A stretch of 64,000 nt of DNA, taken from assembly GCF_015710575.1 (NCBI RefSeq), contig NZ_CP065373.1, positions 434,001 through 498,000 on the forward strand. The letters are read 5' to 3'. The stretch is from Mycolicibacterium mengxianglii. Lineage in GTDB: Bacteria > Actinomycetota > Actinomycetes > Mycobacteriales > Mycobacteriaceae. The translations under genes were made by a program, and so were the position numbers. A model generated the notes under the pieces. It was given only the letters and a program-made list of their open reading frames with translations. It was not told the origin of the DNA and searched no databases. Shown here piece after piece: positions 36,145-45,181 of this stretch. Within the stretch, counting starts at the first letter, position 1, and each line of letters begins with the position of its first letter.

Positions 36145-36759
36145 ATGGACAGGGAGCGCAGTGCCGACGGCAGATTTGCCGTCACGCCCGGTGATCTGAC
36201 CCAGGCAGCGGTGTTCGCCGCGTTGATCGCCGCGCTCGGGTTGCCGGGGACCATCACCCTCGGTCCCAGCGGGGTGCCGATCACCTTGCAGACCCTCGGG
36301 GTGATGCTCGCCGGGTCGATTCTCGGCCCCCGTAAAGGCGCGCTCGCGGTCGGGCTGTTCGCGATCCTGGCAATCGCCGGCCTGCCCATCCTGGCCGGCG
36401 CCCGTACCGGGCTGGTGTCTCTGGCGTCCCCGACCGCCGGGTTCTTCCTCGGCTGGCTGCCCGCGGTGCTCGTGATCGGTGCGCTGACGGCGACGATGAT
36501 GCCGCGGTACCGGGTCCTGTGGGGGATCGTGATCAACATCGTCGGCGGGATGGTGCTGATCTACGCATTTGGCACCGCCGGCCTGATGATCCGGACCGAC
36601 ATGTCGTGGTGGGCCGCGTTGTCGACGAACGGCATCTATGTCCCCGGGGACATCGCCAAAGCGGTGATGACCGCGTTCGTCGCCGCGCAGGTGCACCGTG
36701 CCCGGCCCGGTCTCATCGCCCCGTGGCGGTGGCGCCGCGCCGGAGCAGTGGATGGCTGA
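36145..36759 (+). CDS. bioY: Biotin ECF transporter S component BioY
   Basis: A 204-residue membrane protein with about six hydrophobic segments. The BioY signature region GPSGVPITLQTLGVMLAGSI and the GPRKGALAVGLF loop bind biotin in this family; GIYVPGDIAKA follows near the C-terminus. ATG 36145 begins MDRERSADGRF; further upstream the frame overlaps the cutinase gene antisense. First gene of bioY-bioM-bioN, overlapping bioM by 8 nt. Confidence 0.92.
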   Translation: MDRERSADGRFAVTPGDLTQAAVFAALIAALGLPGTITLGPSGVPITLQTLGVMLAGSILGPRKGALAVGLFAILAIAGLPILAGARTGLVSLASPTAGFFLGWLPAVLVIGALTATMMPRYRVLWGIVINIVGGMVLIYAFGTAGLMIRTDMSWWAALSTNGIYVPGDIAKAVMTAFVAAQVHRARPGLIAPWRWRRAGAVDG

Positions 36760-37444
36760 CGACCCTGCCGATGTCGTTTTCGACGGGGTCAGCCACTCCT
36801 TCGGCGAACGCGCTGTCCTGCAAGATATCTCGCTGATCCTGACCGAACGGCGGATCGCCGTTGTCGGTGCCAACGGCAGCGGGAAATCCACACTGGCGCG
36901 GATGATCAACGGATTGGTGGTGCCGGACCGCGGGACGGTACGTGTGCACGGCCTCGACACCCGCCGCGCCGCGCGCGCAGTCCGTCGCCTCGTGGGTTTC
37001 GTCTTCACCGACCCCGACCGGCAGATCCTGATGCCGACCGTGGCCGAGGACATCGAGTTGTCGCTGGCCCGCCACGGCCTGAGCCGTGCCGAACGTGGTG
37101 CCCGCGCCCGCCGGGTGCTGACGCGGTTCGGTCTCGCAGATCACGCCGAGCACCCGGCCCATCTGCTCTCGGGGGGTCAGAAACAACTCCTGGCGTTGGC
37201 CGCGGTGCTGGTCACCGAGCCCCGCATCGTGGTCGCCGATGAACCGACAACCCTGCTGGATCTGCGCAATACCCGGATGCTGCGGCAAGCCTTCGCGACG
37301 CTGGACAATCAGCTCATCGTGGTGACCCATGACCTGGACCTGGTCGACGATTTCGATCGGGTCATCGTCGTCGATGGCGGCCGGATCCGGTCCGATGACG
37401 TCCCGGCGGTGGCGTTGGCCGACTACCGGCGGCTGATGACATGA
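36752..37444 (+). CDS. bioM: Biotin ECF transporter ATPase BioM
   Basis: A 230-residue ABC ATPase. Walker A is GANGSGKST near residue 38, Q-loop FVFTDPDRQILMPTV, signature LLSGGQKQLLALA, Walker B IVVADEPT and the switch His in VVTHD. ATG 36752 overlaps the bioY stop; bioN follows with ATGA overlap. Couples ATP hydrolysis to biotin uptake through BioN and BioY. Confidence 0.92.
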   Translation: MADDPADVVFDGVSHSFGERAVLQDISLILTERRIAVVGANGSGKSTLARMINGLVVPDRGTVRVHGLDTRRAARAVRRLVGFVFTDPDRQILMPTVAEDIELSLARHGLSRAERGARARRVLTRFGLADHAEHPAHLLSGGQKQLLALAAVLVTEPRIVVADEPTTLLDLRNTRMLRQAFATLDNQLIVVTHDLDLVDDFDRVIVVDGGRIRSDDVPAVALADYRRLMT

Positions 37445-38043
37445 CGGTGCTCGGGATCTACCAGCGGGGAACATCGCCCGTGCACCGACTGCCCGCCGGG
37501 CTCAAACTGCTGGGGCTGGGCGCGTTGATCGTGCTGATGTCCGTCCTCGTCACCACACCGGCCCGGCTCGGCATCGCCGCACTCGTCGTCGTCGCGCTGT
37601 GGGCGTTGGCGCGTATCGGCCTGCGGACCGCGATAGCGCAGTTGCGTCCCGTGCTCTGGGTGGTGGTGTTCATCTTCGGCTTCCAGCTGTTGTTCACCGA
37701 CTGGCAGCGCGCGCTGGTGGTCTGCGGGATCTTGCTGCTGTCGGTGGCTCTGGCCGCGGTCGTCACCGTCACCACCCGCACCACCGACATGCTGGATGCG
37801 CTCACCACGGCGATGCGACCATTGGCCCGGATCGGCGTGCCGGTTGATCAGGTGGCGCTCGCTCTGGCCCTTGCCATCCGGTCTATTCCGCTGATGGTCG
37901 AAACGGTGCGCCAGGTCGATGAGGCCCGCCGGGCCCGTGGATTGCGTTTCTCGCCCAGGATTGTCGTTGCACCCGTGGTGGTTTCGGCCTTGCGCACCGC
38001 CGACGGTTTCGCCGAGGCGCTCATCGCCCGGGGACTCGACTGA
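37441..38043 (+). CDS. bioN: Biotin ECF transporter transmembrane component BioN
   Basis: A 200-residue T component with four to five membrane helices. The C-terminal coupling motif EARRARGLRFS corresponds to the Ala-Arg-Gly signature that contacts the ATPase. Coupled to bioM by ATGA. Completes the BioMNY energy-coupling factor complex. Confidence 0.92.
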   Translation: MTVLGIYQRGTSPVHRLPAGLKLLGLGALIVLMSVLVTTPARLGIAALVVVALWALARIGLRTAIAQLRPVLWVVVFIFGFQLLFTDWQRALVVCGILLLSVALAAVVTVTTRTTDMLDALTTAMRPLARIGVPVDQVALALALAIRSIPLMVETVRQVDEARRARGLRFSPRIVVAPVVVSALRTADGFAEALIARGLD

Positions 38044-38062
38044 GCAGAATCCGAGACGGCGC

Positions 38063-38674
38063 TCAGGTGTGCCGGTTCGCCCAGCCGTCGTCGTTGCGGG
38101 CCAGCAGTTGCAACTCGCGCTCCCAGGACGTGGCACGAAACCGGTCCAAGCCCTTGCGGAGTGCCCACACCATCAGGACCGCCAGCACCACCGCCGCACT
38201 CCAGACAGTCCAGGAGCGTCCGGCGGCAACGGCGCTCGCGGTCTGTGGGGTGTCCGGGGCGGCCACGACCTTGCCCGTGCTGTCCAGCCACACCGTCACC
38301 GGCTCGCCCTTGGCGGCCGCCGTGGGGTTGGGCACCACCTCGGTACGGACTTCGTCGCCCTCTCGCCACTGGGCGCGCGTTGGTCCGGTGCGGGTGTAAC
38401 GCCCGGCGACCGGGGTCACCGAGGAGTCGGCCGCGGGAACCACGACAGCCTCCACCGAGTGCCGCGTCCGCAACTGCTCGTCGATGAGACGCATATGGGC
38501 GTCGTAGGCGTTGTCACCAGCCTGCGAGGCGAACGGGATCGCCAGCAGAGCGACAACGAACACCATCACGATCGCCAGCGCCTCCAACCGATCGCTGGTC
38601 CGGATCAAGGGGTTGCGACGCCCCAATGCGCGCAGCACCCACCGGCAACGCGAAACGAACGGCATCTGGCTCAT
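38063..38674 (-). CDS. Rv1733c-like membrane protein
   Basis: A 203-residue protein with two membrane segments (near residues 35-55 and 155-180) flanking an extracytoplasmic domain, as in M. tuberculosis Rv1733c. The N-terminal RCRWVLRALGRRNPLIRTSDRLEA-type region is the family hallmark. ATG 38674 (MSQMPFV) is preferred over the upstream 38731. Rv1733c belongs to the dormancy regulon, but I see no DosR box here. Function unknown. Confidence 0.82.
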   Translation of the reverse strand: MSQMPFVSRCRWVLRALGRRNPLIRTSDRLEALAIVMVFVVALLAIPFASQAGDNAYDAHMRLIDEQLRTRHSVEAVVVPAADSSVTPVAGRYTRTGPTRAQWREGDEVRTEVVPNPTAAAKGEPVTVWLDSTGKVVAAPDTPQTASAVAAGRSWTVWSAAVVLAVLMVWALRKGLDRFRATSWERELQLLARNDDGWANRHT

Positions 38675-38873
38675 CAGTTCGATCCAGAGCAGTGACCGAG
38701 CCTTGTTACAGACATGTTTCGATGCTGTCACCGGTGCATTAGGTGGTGCCAGTTCTGCAGGTCAGAGGCGACGAATCTCACAACGCCGAGCACGCCGACG
38801 CGGATCGAGCCGGCGGATTCGATCCCCGATCCGCGGGTAGTCAGCCGTGGAGACGACACGGGAGGACCCACTG

Positions 38874-39431
38874 ATGCCGAACGAATTGCAGGGCCGCAAG
38901 ATCGCTTTTCTGGCCGCCGACGGAGTTGAAAAGGTCGAATTCGAGCAGCCGCGCACGGCAGTCCTGGACGCCGGCGGACAGGTCGAACTGTTGTCGGTGC
39001 AGCCGGGTGAGATCCAGGCGCGCAACCACGATCTGGAACCCGCCGGCACCATCCCGGTGGACCGCGTCGTCAGCGACGCCACCGTCGAGGAGTTCGACGG
39101 ACTCGTGCTGCCAGGCGGCACCGTCAACCCCGACAAACTGCGAATCGACGCATCGGCAGTGGCGTTCGTCCGCGAATTCGTGCGCTCCGGTAAACCCGTC
39201 GCCGCCATCTGCCACGGGCCGTGGACCTTGGTCGAAGCCGACGTGGTGCGGGACCGGACGCTGACGTCGTACCCGAGCATCCGCACCGACCTGCGCAACG
39301 CCGGTGCGACCGTCGTCGACGAGGAGGTGTGCGTCGACGGGAACCTGATCACCAGCCGCTCGCCGAAGGACCTGCCGGCGTTCTGCCAGGCTCTCACCGA
39401 ACAGATCGCGAGCACCCCCGCCCACGCTTGA
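38874..39431 (+). CDS. DJ-1/PfpI-family protein
   Basis: A 185-residue type 1 glutamine-amidotransferase-like protein. The nucleophilic Cys is in AAICHGPW near residue 112, preceded by the acidic residue in VEKVEFEQP near 20. ATG 38874 follows a GGGAGGA site; the longer frame is an artefact. Family members act as deglycases, chaperones or proteases under stress; which applies here is unknown. Next downstream on the strand is whiB. Confidence 0.88.
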   Translation: MPNELQGRKIAFLAADGVEKVEFEQPRTAVLDAGGQVELLSVQPGEIQARNHDLEPAGTIPVDRVVSDATVEEFDGLVLPGGTVNPDKLRIDASAVAFVREFVRSGKPVAAICHGPWTLVEADVVRDRTLTSYPSIRTDLRNAGATVVDEEVCVDGNLITSRSPKDLPAFCQALTEQIASTPAHA

Positions 39432-39534
39432 GGGGTGCCAGATTCACGGCGAGCAGATCTGTGGGCCCGCGTGTTGGTGGCGACGACGATGGGTACAACC
39501 TCAATTGCAGAAACGAGGCTGGGGAGGACATTCG

Positions 39535-39888
39535 TTGAGCATTGATCAGGGACGAGACGACGGGGGGTTGCCCCCGGCTTTGGAATCGAATTGGGAGTGG
39601 CAGCTACACGGTCGCTGCCGGACTCATCCAGACCAGGATTTTTTTCCCGACGAGCACCGCGGGCAAGCGCTGCGGGAACGCGAGGAGCAGGCCAAACGGA
39701 TCTGCCGGGCGTGCCCGGTCGTGACAGCGTGCCGAAGCCACGCACTGCAGGTACCCGAACGGTTCGGCGTCTGGGGCGCAATGACCGCCCGGGAACGGGC
39801 ACGGCTGCTCCGGTCGGGCCTGCTCGAGCGGGTTCGTGACACCAGTTCACTGATCGGTAGCGCAGTTTCGCGCCCGCACCTGTCCTAA
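39535..39888 (+). CDS. WhiB-family iron-sulfur transcription factor
   Basis: A 117-residue WhiB-like protein. The four cluster cysteines are Cys in GRCRTH, the pair in CRACPVVTAC and the last Cys of that motif; GVWGAMT is the glycine-rich turn. Start is TTG 39535, supported by GGGGAGGA about 8 nt upstream. The C-terminus has no WhiB7-type AT hook. WhiB proteins bind the principal sigma factor and respond to redox or nitric oxide; the subtype is not assigned. Confidence 0.88.
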   Translation: MSIDQGRDDGGLPPALESNWEWQLHGRCRTHPDQDFFPDEHRGQALREREEQAKRICRACPVVTACRSHALQVPERFGVWGAMTARERARLLRSGLLERVRDTSSLIGSAVSRPHLS

Positions 39889-40865
39889 CGGGCCGTCACG
39901 AAACCCTGCGTAACCATCCAGTCGCGGGCGACCACACTCGGGTCGCGACCTTCCACATCCACCTGCTTGTTCATCTCGATGATCGCCTCGTTGGTCAGCG
40001 CGGCTGTCACCGGCGCCGTCACCTCGGCGATTTCGGGGTGGGCATCGAAGAAGTCGCGCTTCATCGTGACCGACGGGTTGTAGTGCGCGAAGAACTGCTT
40101 GTCGTCGGTCAGCACCACCAGATCGAGCGCGGCGATGCGGCCGTCGGTGGTGAAGACCTCGCCGAAGTCACATTGATCGCCATCGGCGGTTGCCTGGTAG
40201 ATGATGCCGACCTGCAGGATGGGGGTCTGCGCCCGCGAGGGATCGAAGCCGTAGGCGGCGGCCATCCCGGGGAAGCCGTCCTGGCGGGCGCGGAACTCGG
40301 TGTCGACGCAGGTCTTCGCCGCCGCAGGGTCGCCTTTGACCAGGTCGGTGTACTGGGACAACGTTCGCACACCGGTCCGTTCGACGGTCTGTCTACTGGC
40401 CGCCAATGCGTACGTGTCGTCCATCGGACCCGGAGCCAGCCACACCATGTCGTTGCGCTCGAGGTCCTCGGCGCGTACCGCCTCGTACTGTTCACGGGAA
40501 TCCGGGATGGGCTTTTCGTGGCCGAGGTAATTGATCCAGGCGTTGCCCGTGAATTCGTAGGCGATGTCCACTTGCCCGGACAGTTGCGCTTCCCGGGTGC
40601 TGCGGGAGCCGACGATGCCGGTCAGATCCCGCACGTCAGCCCCGGCCGCGGTGAGGGTGTACTCCAGGATGTAGCCCATGATCACCTGCTCGGTGTACTC
40701 CTTGGAGCCCACGGTGACTGCGACCCCTTCCAGCCCCGGGGTGGGGGTGACCGACCCCGGTCCGACTTCGAGTGGCACCGTGCCACCGGCGCCGAGACCG
40801 CACCCGGACACGACCACTGCACAGATGACCGCTGCCGGCCAACGCAGGACGTGTGCGGCCCACAT
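39885..40865 (-). CDS. proX: Osmoprotectant ABC transporter substrate-binding lipoprotein (ProX/OpuCC-like)
   Basis: A 326-residue lipoprotein with a lipobox VVVSGC near residue 22. The ligand domain has VGSKEYTEQVIMG and AYEFTGNAWINYL, as in glycine-betaine-binding OpuC/ProX proteins. ATG 40865 shares one base with the permease stop (TGATG). Last gene of the four-gene osmoprotectant operon; its stop overlaps that of whiB by 4 bp, convergently. Confidence 0.88.
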   Translation of the reverse strand: MWAAHVLRWPAAVICAVVVSGCGLGAGGTVPLEVGPGSVTPTPGLEGVAVTVGSKEYTEQVIMGYILEYTLTAAGADVRDLTGIVGSRSTREAQLSGQVDIAYEFTGNAWINYLGHEKPIPDSREQYEAVRAEDLERNDMVWLAPGPMDDTYALAASRQTVERTGVRTLSQYTDLVKGDPAAAKTCVDTEFRARQDGFPGMAAAYGFDPSRAQTPILQVGIIYQATADGDQCDFGEVFTTDGRIAALDLVVLTDDKQFFAHYNPSVTMKRDFFDAHPEIAEVTAPVTAALTNEAIIEMNKQVDVEGRDPSVVARDWMVTQGFVTAR

Positions 40866-41632
40866 CAGCGCAGGCCTTTGGGGCCGAGGTAGAACTCGGC
40901 GAGTCCACCGAACCAGTCGACGAGCAGGGCCAGGCACACCGCCAGCACACTGCCCAGGATCAGCGTCACATTGTCCTGCAGTTTGTAACCGGTATCGATC
41001 AGGATCCCCAACCCGCCTGCATTCACCAGAAACGACAACGTCGCCGTACCGACCGCCAGCACCAACGACGTGCGTAGGCCGGCCAGGATGAACGGAACGG
41101 CAAGGGGCAGTTCAACTCTGAGCAGCAGCGCCCGCCGGGACATGCCCTGGCCCAGTCCGGCGTCGATCAAGGCGCGGTCCACCTCGCTGATGCCCAGAAT
41201 GGTGCTCGACAACACGGGCAGCAGCGAGTAGAGCGCGATCGGGAGCACCCCGATCCAGAATCCGGTCTTGGCGGTCCACAGGAACAGCAGCACCAGCAAG
41301 CCGATGGCCGGCGCCGCCTGCCCGACGTTGGCGATACCGACGAACAACGGGCGCAGCGCTTTTGCACCCGGGCGGGTGACCAGAACTCCCAACGGAACCC
41401 CCACCCCCAGCACGATCGCCGTGACGGCAGCGGTGATCACCAGGTGCTGCCAGATCAGGGTCGCCACATTGCCGGGGTTGATGTTCTCCTGCTGCGTCGC
41501 GGTCAGGTCGCGGTGAAAGGCCCAGAAGACCACGGCCGCAGCGGTGATGAGCACCAGGGCCGGCTGTACCAACAGCCGGAGCCGCTCACCCGGCGTGTTC
41601 GTCGGCGCGGCCGCCTCGATGGTGCTGGTCAC
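40865..41632 (-). CDS. Osmoprotectant ABC transporter permease, second copy
   Basis: A 255-residue permease with five to six membrane segments and the BPD coupling loop around LIDAGLGQGMSRRALLLRVELP. Start is GTG 41632, two bases after the ATPase stop. Forms the channel with the permease encoded at 42821-43468. Confidence 0.88.
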   Translation of the reverse strand: MTSTIEAAAPTNTPGERLRLLVQPALVLITAAAVVFWAFHRDLTATQQENINPGNVATLIWQHLVITAAVTAIVLGVGVPLGVLVTRPGAKALRPLFVGIANVGQAAPAIGLLVLLFLWTAKTGFWIGVLPIALYSLLPVLSSTILGISEVDRALIDAGLGQGMSRRALLLRVELPLAVPFILAGLRTSLVLAVGTATLSFLVNAGGLGILIDTGYKLQDNVTLILGSVLAVCLALLVDWFGGLAEFYLGPKGLR

Positions 41633-41633
41633 C

Positions 41634-42824
41634 TCAGCCGTTCCCGTCGCGGGTCTTGGCGTCGGCGTCCGCGCGGATACCGGTGATGGTGTCGATCAGC
41701 GTGTCCAGGGTGACCACGCCGACGTAACGGTTGCCGCCCCCGGTGACGACCGCCGAGGCGTGTTGTTGCGCCAGAATGGCTTCCAGTGCGTCCTCGAGCG
41801 TCGACTGCGTGCTCACCACATCCAAAGCCTCCACGGCGTCGCTGAGCTCGGCTGCCTGCGCAAGCCGGCTCTTGCGCACCCAGCTCACCGGACGGTCGCG
41901 GTCATCGAGTACCACAGCCCAATCGAACTCGCTGCTCGCCAGCGTGGTTCGCGCCTGCGCCGCGGTGTCGTGGACATGCACCGCGGGGTGTGGACGCAGC
42001 TCGACATCCTTGACGCGCATCAGACCCAGTTGCCGCAGCGACGCTCCGGAACCCACGAAGCCGGCTACGGTGTCATCGGCGGGGCTGGCCAGAATCGTTT
42101 GCGGAGTGTCATATTGCAGGATCTTGGAACGTTCGCTCAGCACCGCGATCCGGTCACCGAGCTTGACTGCCTCACCGAAGTCATGGGTGACGAAGACGAT
42201 GGTCTTGTGCAGTTCGTCCTGCAACCGGAGGAGTTCATCCTGCAGCGTGCTCCGGGTGATGGGGTCGACGGCCCCGAACGGTTCGTCCATCAACAGCACC
42301 GGCGGGTCGGCTGCCAGGGCCCGCGCCACGCCGACACGCTGCTGTTGACCGCCGGACAGTTGCCGTGGATAGCGCTCGGCGTACTGCGCCGGCTCCAGCC
42401 CGACAAGATCGAGCAGTTCGTCGACCCGGGCGGCGATGCGTTTGCGATCCCACCGCAGCAGGCCCGGTACCAGGCCGATGTTCTGGCGAATCGTCATGTG
42501 CGGGAACAGCCCCGCCTGCTGGATCGAGTAGCCGATGGACCGCCGCAGGGTGGTGGGTTTGATCGACAGCGCGTCGACGTCACCGACCAGGATCCGACCC
42601 GAGGTGGGTTCGCTGAGTCGGTTGATCATCCGCATCGTGGTGGTCTTGCCGCACCCCGATGGACCGACGAGGACCACGATCTCACCGGCGGGGATCTCCA
42701 GGGACACGTTTTCGACGGCCGGCTGAGCCGACCCCGGGTAAACCTTGGACACGTTGTCCAACACGATCCGGACTCCGGTGGGGTCATGCCCGGTCTTCCG
42801 GGTTGCCTCGGATTGGATTGTCAT
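41634..42824 (-). CDS. Osmoprotectant ABC transporter ATPase with CBS domains (OpuCA/ProV-like)
   Basis: A 396-residue ATPase. Walker A GPSGCGKTT near residue 55, signature LSGGQQQRVGVARAL, Walker B VLLMDEPFGAVD and switch FVTHDF are complete. Two CBS domains (about 270-385) follow, which in OpuA-type transporters sense ionic strength. ATG 42824 is 4 bp inside the upstream permease stop (ATGA) and has AAAGGTG before it. The longer frame upstream is rejected. Confidence 0.9.
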   Translation of the reverse strand: MTIQSEATRKTGHDPTGVRIVLDNVSKVYPGSAQPAVENVSLEIPAGEIVVLVGPSGCGKTTTMRMINRLSEPTSGRILVGDVDALSIKPTTLRRSIGYSIQQAGLFPHMTIRQNIGLVPGLLRWDRKRIAARVDELLDLVGLEPAQYAERYPRQLSGGQQQRVGVARALAADPPVLLMDEPFGAVDPITRSTLQDELLRLQDELHKTIVFVTHDFGEAVKLGDRIAVLSERSKILQYDTPQTILASPADDTVAGFVGSGASLRQLGLMRVKDVELRPHPAVHVHDTAAQARTTLASSEFDWAVVLDDRDRPVSWVRKSRLAQAAELSDAVEALDVVSTQSTLEDALEAILAQQHASAVVTGGGNRYVGVVTLDTLIDTITGIRADADAKTRDGNG

Positions 42825-43468
42825 CGAACACCTTTCGATGTCGTCAGGCGCCCGATGAGCACCAGGATAGCGTCCAGCGCAAGCGCAAGGACGATGATCA
42901 GCAGGGTCCCGGTGAGCGCCATCGGAAGCGCGGTGGGGCTGCCGACGCGGGCCAGACCGGCGAAAATGAGGTTGCCCAGGCCGGGGCCTTTGACGTAGGC
43001 GGCGATGGCCAGCACACCCATCGACATCTGAGTACTGATCCGCATCGCCGACAGGATCGCCGGCCACACCAGGCGCAGCTCGATCCGGCTCAACGTCGCC
43101 ACCCGGCCCATACCGAGACCGCGGGCCGCATCGATCAGGGCGGGGTCCACGGCGTCTAGTCCGACGATGGTGTTCCGGACGATCGGTAGCAGTGAATAGA
43201 GCGCCAACGCCGCGATGCTCGGCACCACGCCGAGGCCGAACAGCGGGATCAGCAGGCCCAGCAGCGCGAAGGCGGGAATCGTCAGGATCACGCTGGAAGT
43301 GGCGGTTGCCAGGTTGGCCGCGACGGGGTTGCGGTAGGTGAGAACCCCGATGGCGACGCCGACGATCGTGGCGATGACGACGCTCTGGATGACGGCGCTG
43401 ACGTGCTGATAGGAGTCGAACAGCAGCTGGGAGTGGTGGGCGGTGACGTAGTCCCATAGCGCCTGCAC
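42821..43468 (-). CDS. Osmoprotectant ABC transporter permease, first copy
   Basis: A 215-residue permease, first gene of the operon. The coupling loop reads LIDAARGLGMGRVATLSRIELR, and IPAFALLGLLIPLFG is the central membrane segment. GTG 43468 (VQALWDYV) is the first reasonable start; longer frames begin in non-coding text. The 150-bp gap to the hemophore gene must hold the promoter; no clear osmotic or sigma signature is visible. Confidence 0.85.
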   Translation of the reverse strand: MQALWDYVTAHHSQLLFDSYQHVSAVIQSVVIATIVGVAIGVLTYRNPVAANLATATSSVILTIPAFALLGLLIPLFGLGVVPSIAALALYSLLPIVRNTIVGLDAVDPALIDAARGLGMGRVATLSRIELRLVWPAILSAMRISTQMSMGVLAIAAYVKGPGLGNLIFAGLARVGSPTALPMALTGTLLIIVLALALDAILVLIGRLTTSKGVR

Positions 43469-43619
43469 GGCCGCACCCCATCTGTTTTTCTGCAGCGGGC
43501 CCACGCCGGTGTGCGCCCCCCGGCCAGTACCCGCAGCCCGCGGAAACGAAACGCCGGGCCCGGAAGCAGGCGGCCCGCCACCGTGGAGTGCGGTGACGGG
43601 CCGTCGCTGTCGCTGGTGT

Positions 43620-44015
43620 TTAGCCGGCCACGAACTCGTTGTAGGCGGTGGCCAGATACGGCGGCAGCACAGTGGTGTTGCAGGCGCGCTGGGTATCGCC
43701 GATCGGGGCCAGAATGCCGCGCAGCTCGTAGTACTCCGACGGGTTGGCCGTGAAGTAGTTCCGGATGTTGGCAGATGCCACATCCCGGGGCTGCGTGATC
43801 GCGGCCGAAACCACTCCGCCGGCGCCCGGATGGCTGACCAGGTACTGCTGGGCGGCCACGGTCACCGAGTCAACGGTGCCGTCGATAGCTGCCGGGCTGC
43901 AGTCGGGAGCCGCCGAGGCCGTCGGGGCGACCAGCGTTGCTGCCATGCCCCCAAAGAGGCAGCTGGCCGCGGCTGCGGCGATGCGCCGACGCGTGGAGAT
44001 GCCACTGAAATTCAT
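43620..44015 (-). CDS. Secreted hemophore-related protein
   Basis: A 131-residue exported protein. Signal peptide to about residue 36 (ending PTASA-APDCS); the mature part has two cysteines and the pattern ANIRNYFTANPSEYYELRGI, typical of the mycobacterial hemophore-related family (Rv0203 relatives). ATG 44015 starts MNFSGIST. Haem binding is inferred from family. No iron box was found in the 278-bp upstream gap. Confidence 0.82.
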   Translation of the reverse strand: MNFSGISTRRRIAAAAASCLFGGMAATLVAPTASAAPDCSPAAIDGTVDSVTVAAQQYLVSHPGAGGVVSAAITQPRDVASANIRNYFTANPSEYYELRGILAPIGDTQRACNTTVLPPYLATAYNEFVAG

Positions 44016-44293
44016 GATCACTTCTCTTTCACATTGCGGATGTCGCGAATTCCCCGTACCCGAAAACCAAAGTACCCATGAGGAACCCACCGTCAATCAC
44101 GCTGAAAACGCCGAATTCCCGCTGTCGGTGAGCGTTACACCGAAGGGCAGTGATGTTGGCCGCAATCCAGGGTCGGCGGCTACGCCACGGGCGAAGAAAG
44201 CTCCACTTGATTGAGACTTCTCAGAGTTCGCCCGCGATCCTTAGGCATTTGCGAATGTCGATTGTGACCGAGTTGTGATCAGATTGGACGTTG

Positions 44294-45181
44294 ATGGCCC
44301 CGAAATTCGAGAGTCGGCTGGGAGCCGACCAGTTGGCGGCACTGTCGGCAGTGATCGAGTTCGGCAGCTTCGACGCCGCCGCCCAGCGGTTGCATGTGAC
44401 TCCCTCGGCGGTGAGCCAGCGCATCAAAGCTCTGGAACAGCGGGTCGGTCAAGTGCTGGTGGTTCGGGAGAAGCCCTGCCGGCCCACCGCGGCGGCGGTG
44501 CCGCTGCTGCGGCTGGCGGCGCAGCTGGCCGTGCTGGAGGCCGAAGCCCTCGCGGAGACGGCCGGGGGCTCGACTCAGCGCACCCGGGTGGCCGTCGCCG
44601 TCAATGCCGATTCGATGTCGACGTGGTTCACCTCGGTACTGCAGCGTTTGCCGCCGGTCCTGCTCGACATCCGCATCGAAGATCAAGACCATTCGGCCCA
44701 GCTGCTACGGGAGGGCGCGGTGATGGGAGCCGTCACCACCGAGCGTGCGCCGGTGCCCGGTTGTCGGGTGCAGGCCTTGGGGGTGATGCGCTATGTGCCG
44801 GTGGCCAGTCCGCGGTTCCGTCAGGAGTACCTACCGGAGGGCTTCACCCGCGAGGCCGCGGCGCAGGCGCCGTCGTTGGCCTGGAACCGTGACGACGCCC
44901 TGCAGGACATGCTGGTCCGCAAGATCTTCCGCCGCTCCGTACCGCGGCCGGTGCACTATGTCCCGACCGCCGACGGGTTCGGCGCGGCCGCGCGGGCCGG
45001 TTTGGGCTGGGGCATGTACCCCGAACAGCTGGCCGCGGCCGCGCTGGACGACGGATCGTTTGTACGGGTCTCGGACGCCTATCTCGATGTCCCGCTGTAC
45101 TGGCAATGCTGGAAGCTCGACAGCCCGACGGTCGCCGAGATCACCGCGGCGGTACGTGACGCGGCAGCGGTCCTGCGCTGA
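44294..45181 (+). CDS. ArgP/LysG-type LysR regulator
   Basis: A 295-residue LysR protein: HTH LSAVIEFGSFDAAAQRLHVT with PSAVSQRIKALEQRVGQVLV, and an effector domain with TTERAPVPGCRV. This matches the ArgP/LysG/IciA branch (Rv1985c type), which normally controls a LysE amino-acid exporter. No lysE gene is adjacent here, so its target is unclear. ATG 44294 without a ribosome site suggests a leaderless transcript; TTG 44291 is the alternative. Confidence 0.85.
   Translation: MAPKFESRLGADQLAALSAVIEFGSFDAAAQRLHVTPSAVSQRIKALEQRVGQVLVVREKPCRPTAAAVPLLRLAAQLAVLEAEALAETAGGSTQRTRVAVAVNADSMSTWFTSVLQRLPPVLLDIRIEDQDHSAQLLREGAVMGAVTTERAPVPGCRVQALGVMRYVPVASPRFRQEYLPEGFTREAAAQAPSLAWNRDDALQDMLVRKIFRRSVPRPVHYVPTADGFGAAARAGLGWGMYPEQLAAAALDDGSFVRVSDAYLDVPLYWQCWKLDSPTVAEITAAVRDAAAVLR

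Noticed and set aside
41634..43481. 615-codon reading of the osmoprotectant ATPase
   Set aside because: The first 219 codons are the upstream permease read in the wrong frame; ATG 42824 fits the family.
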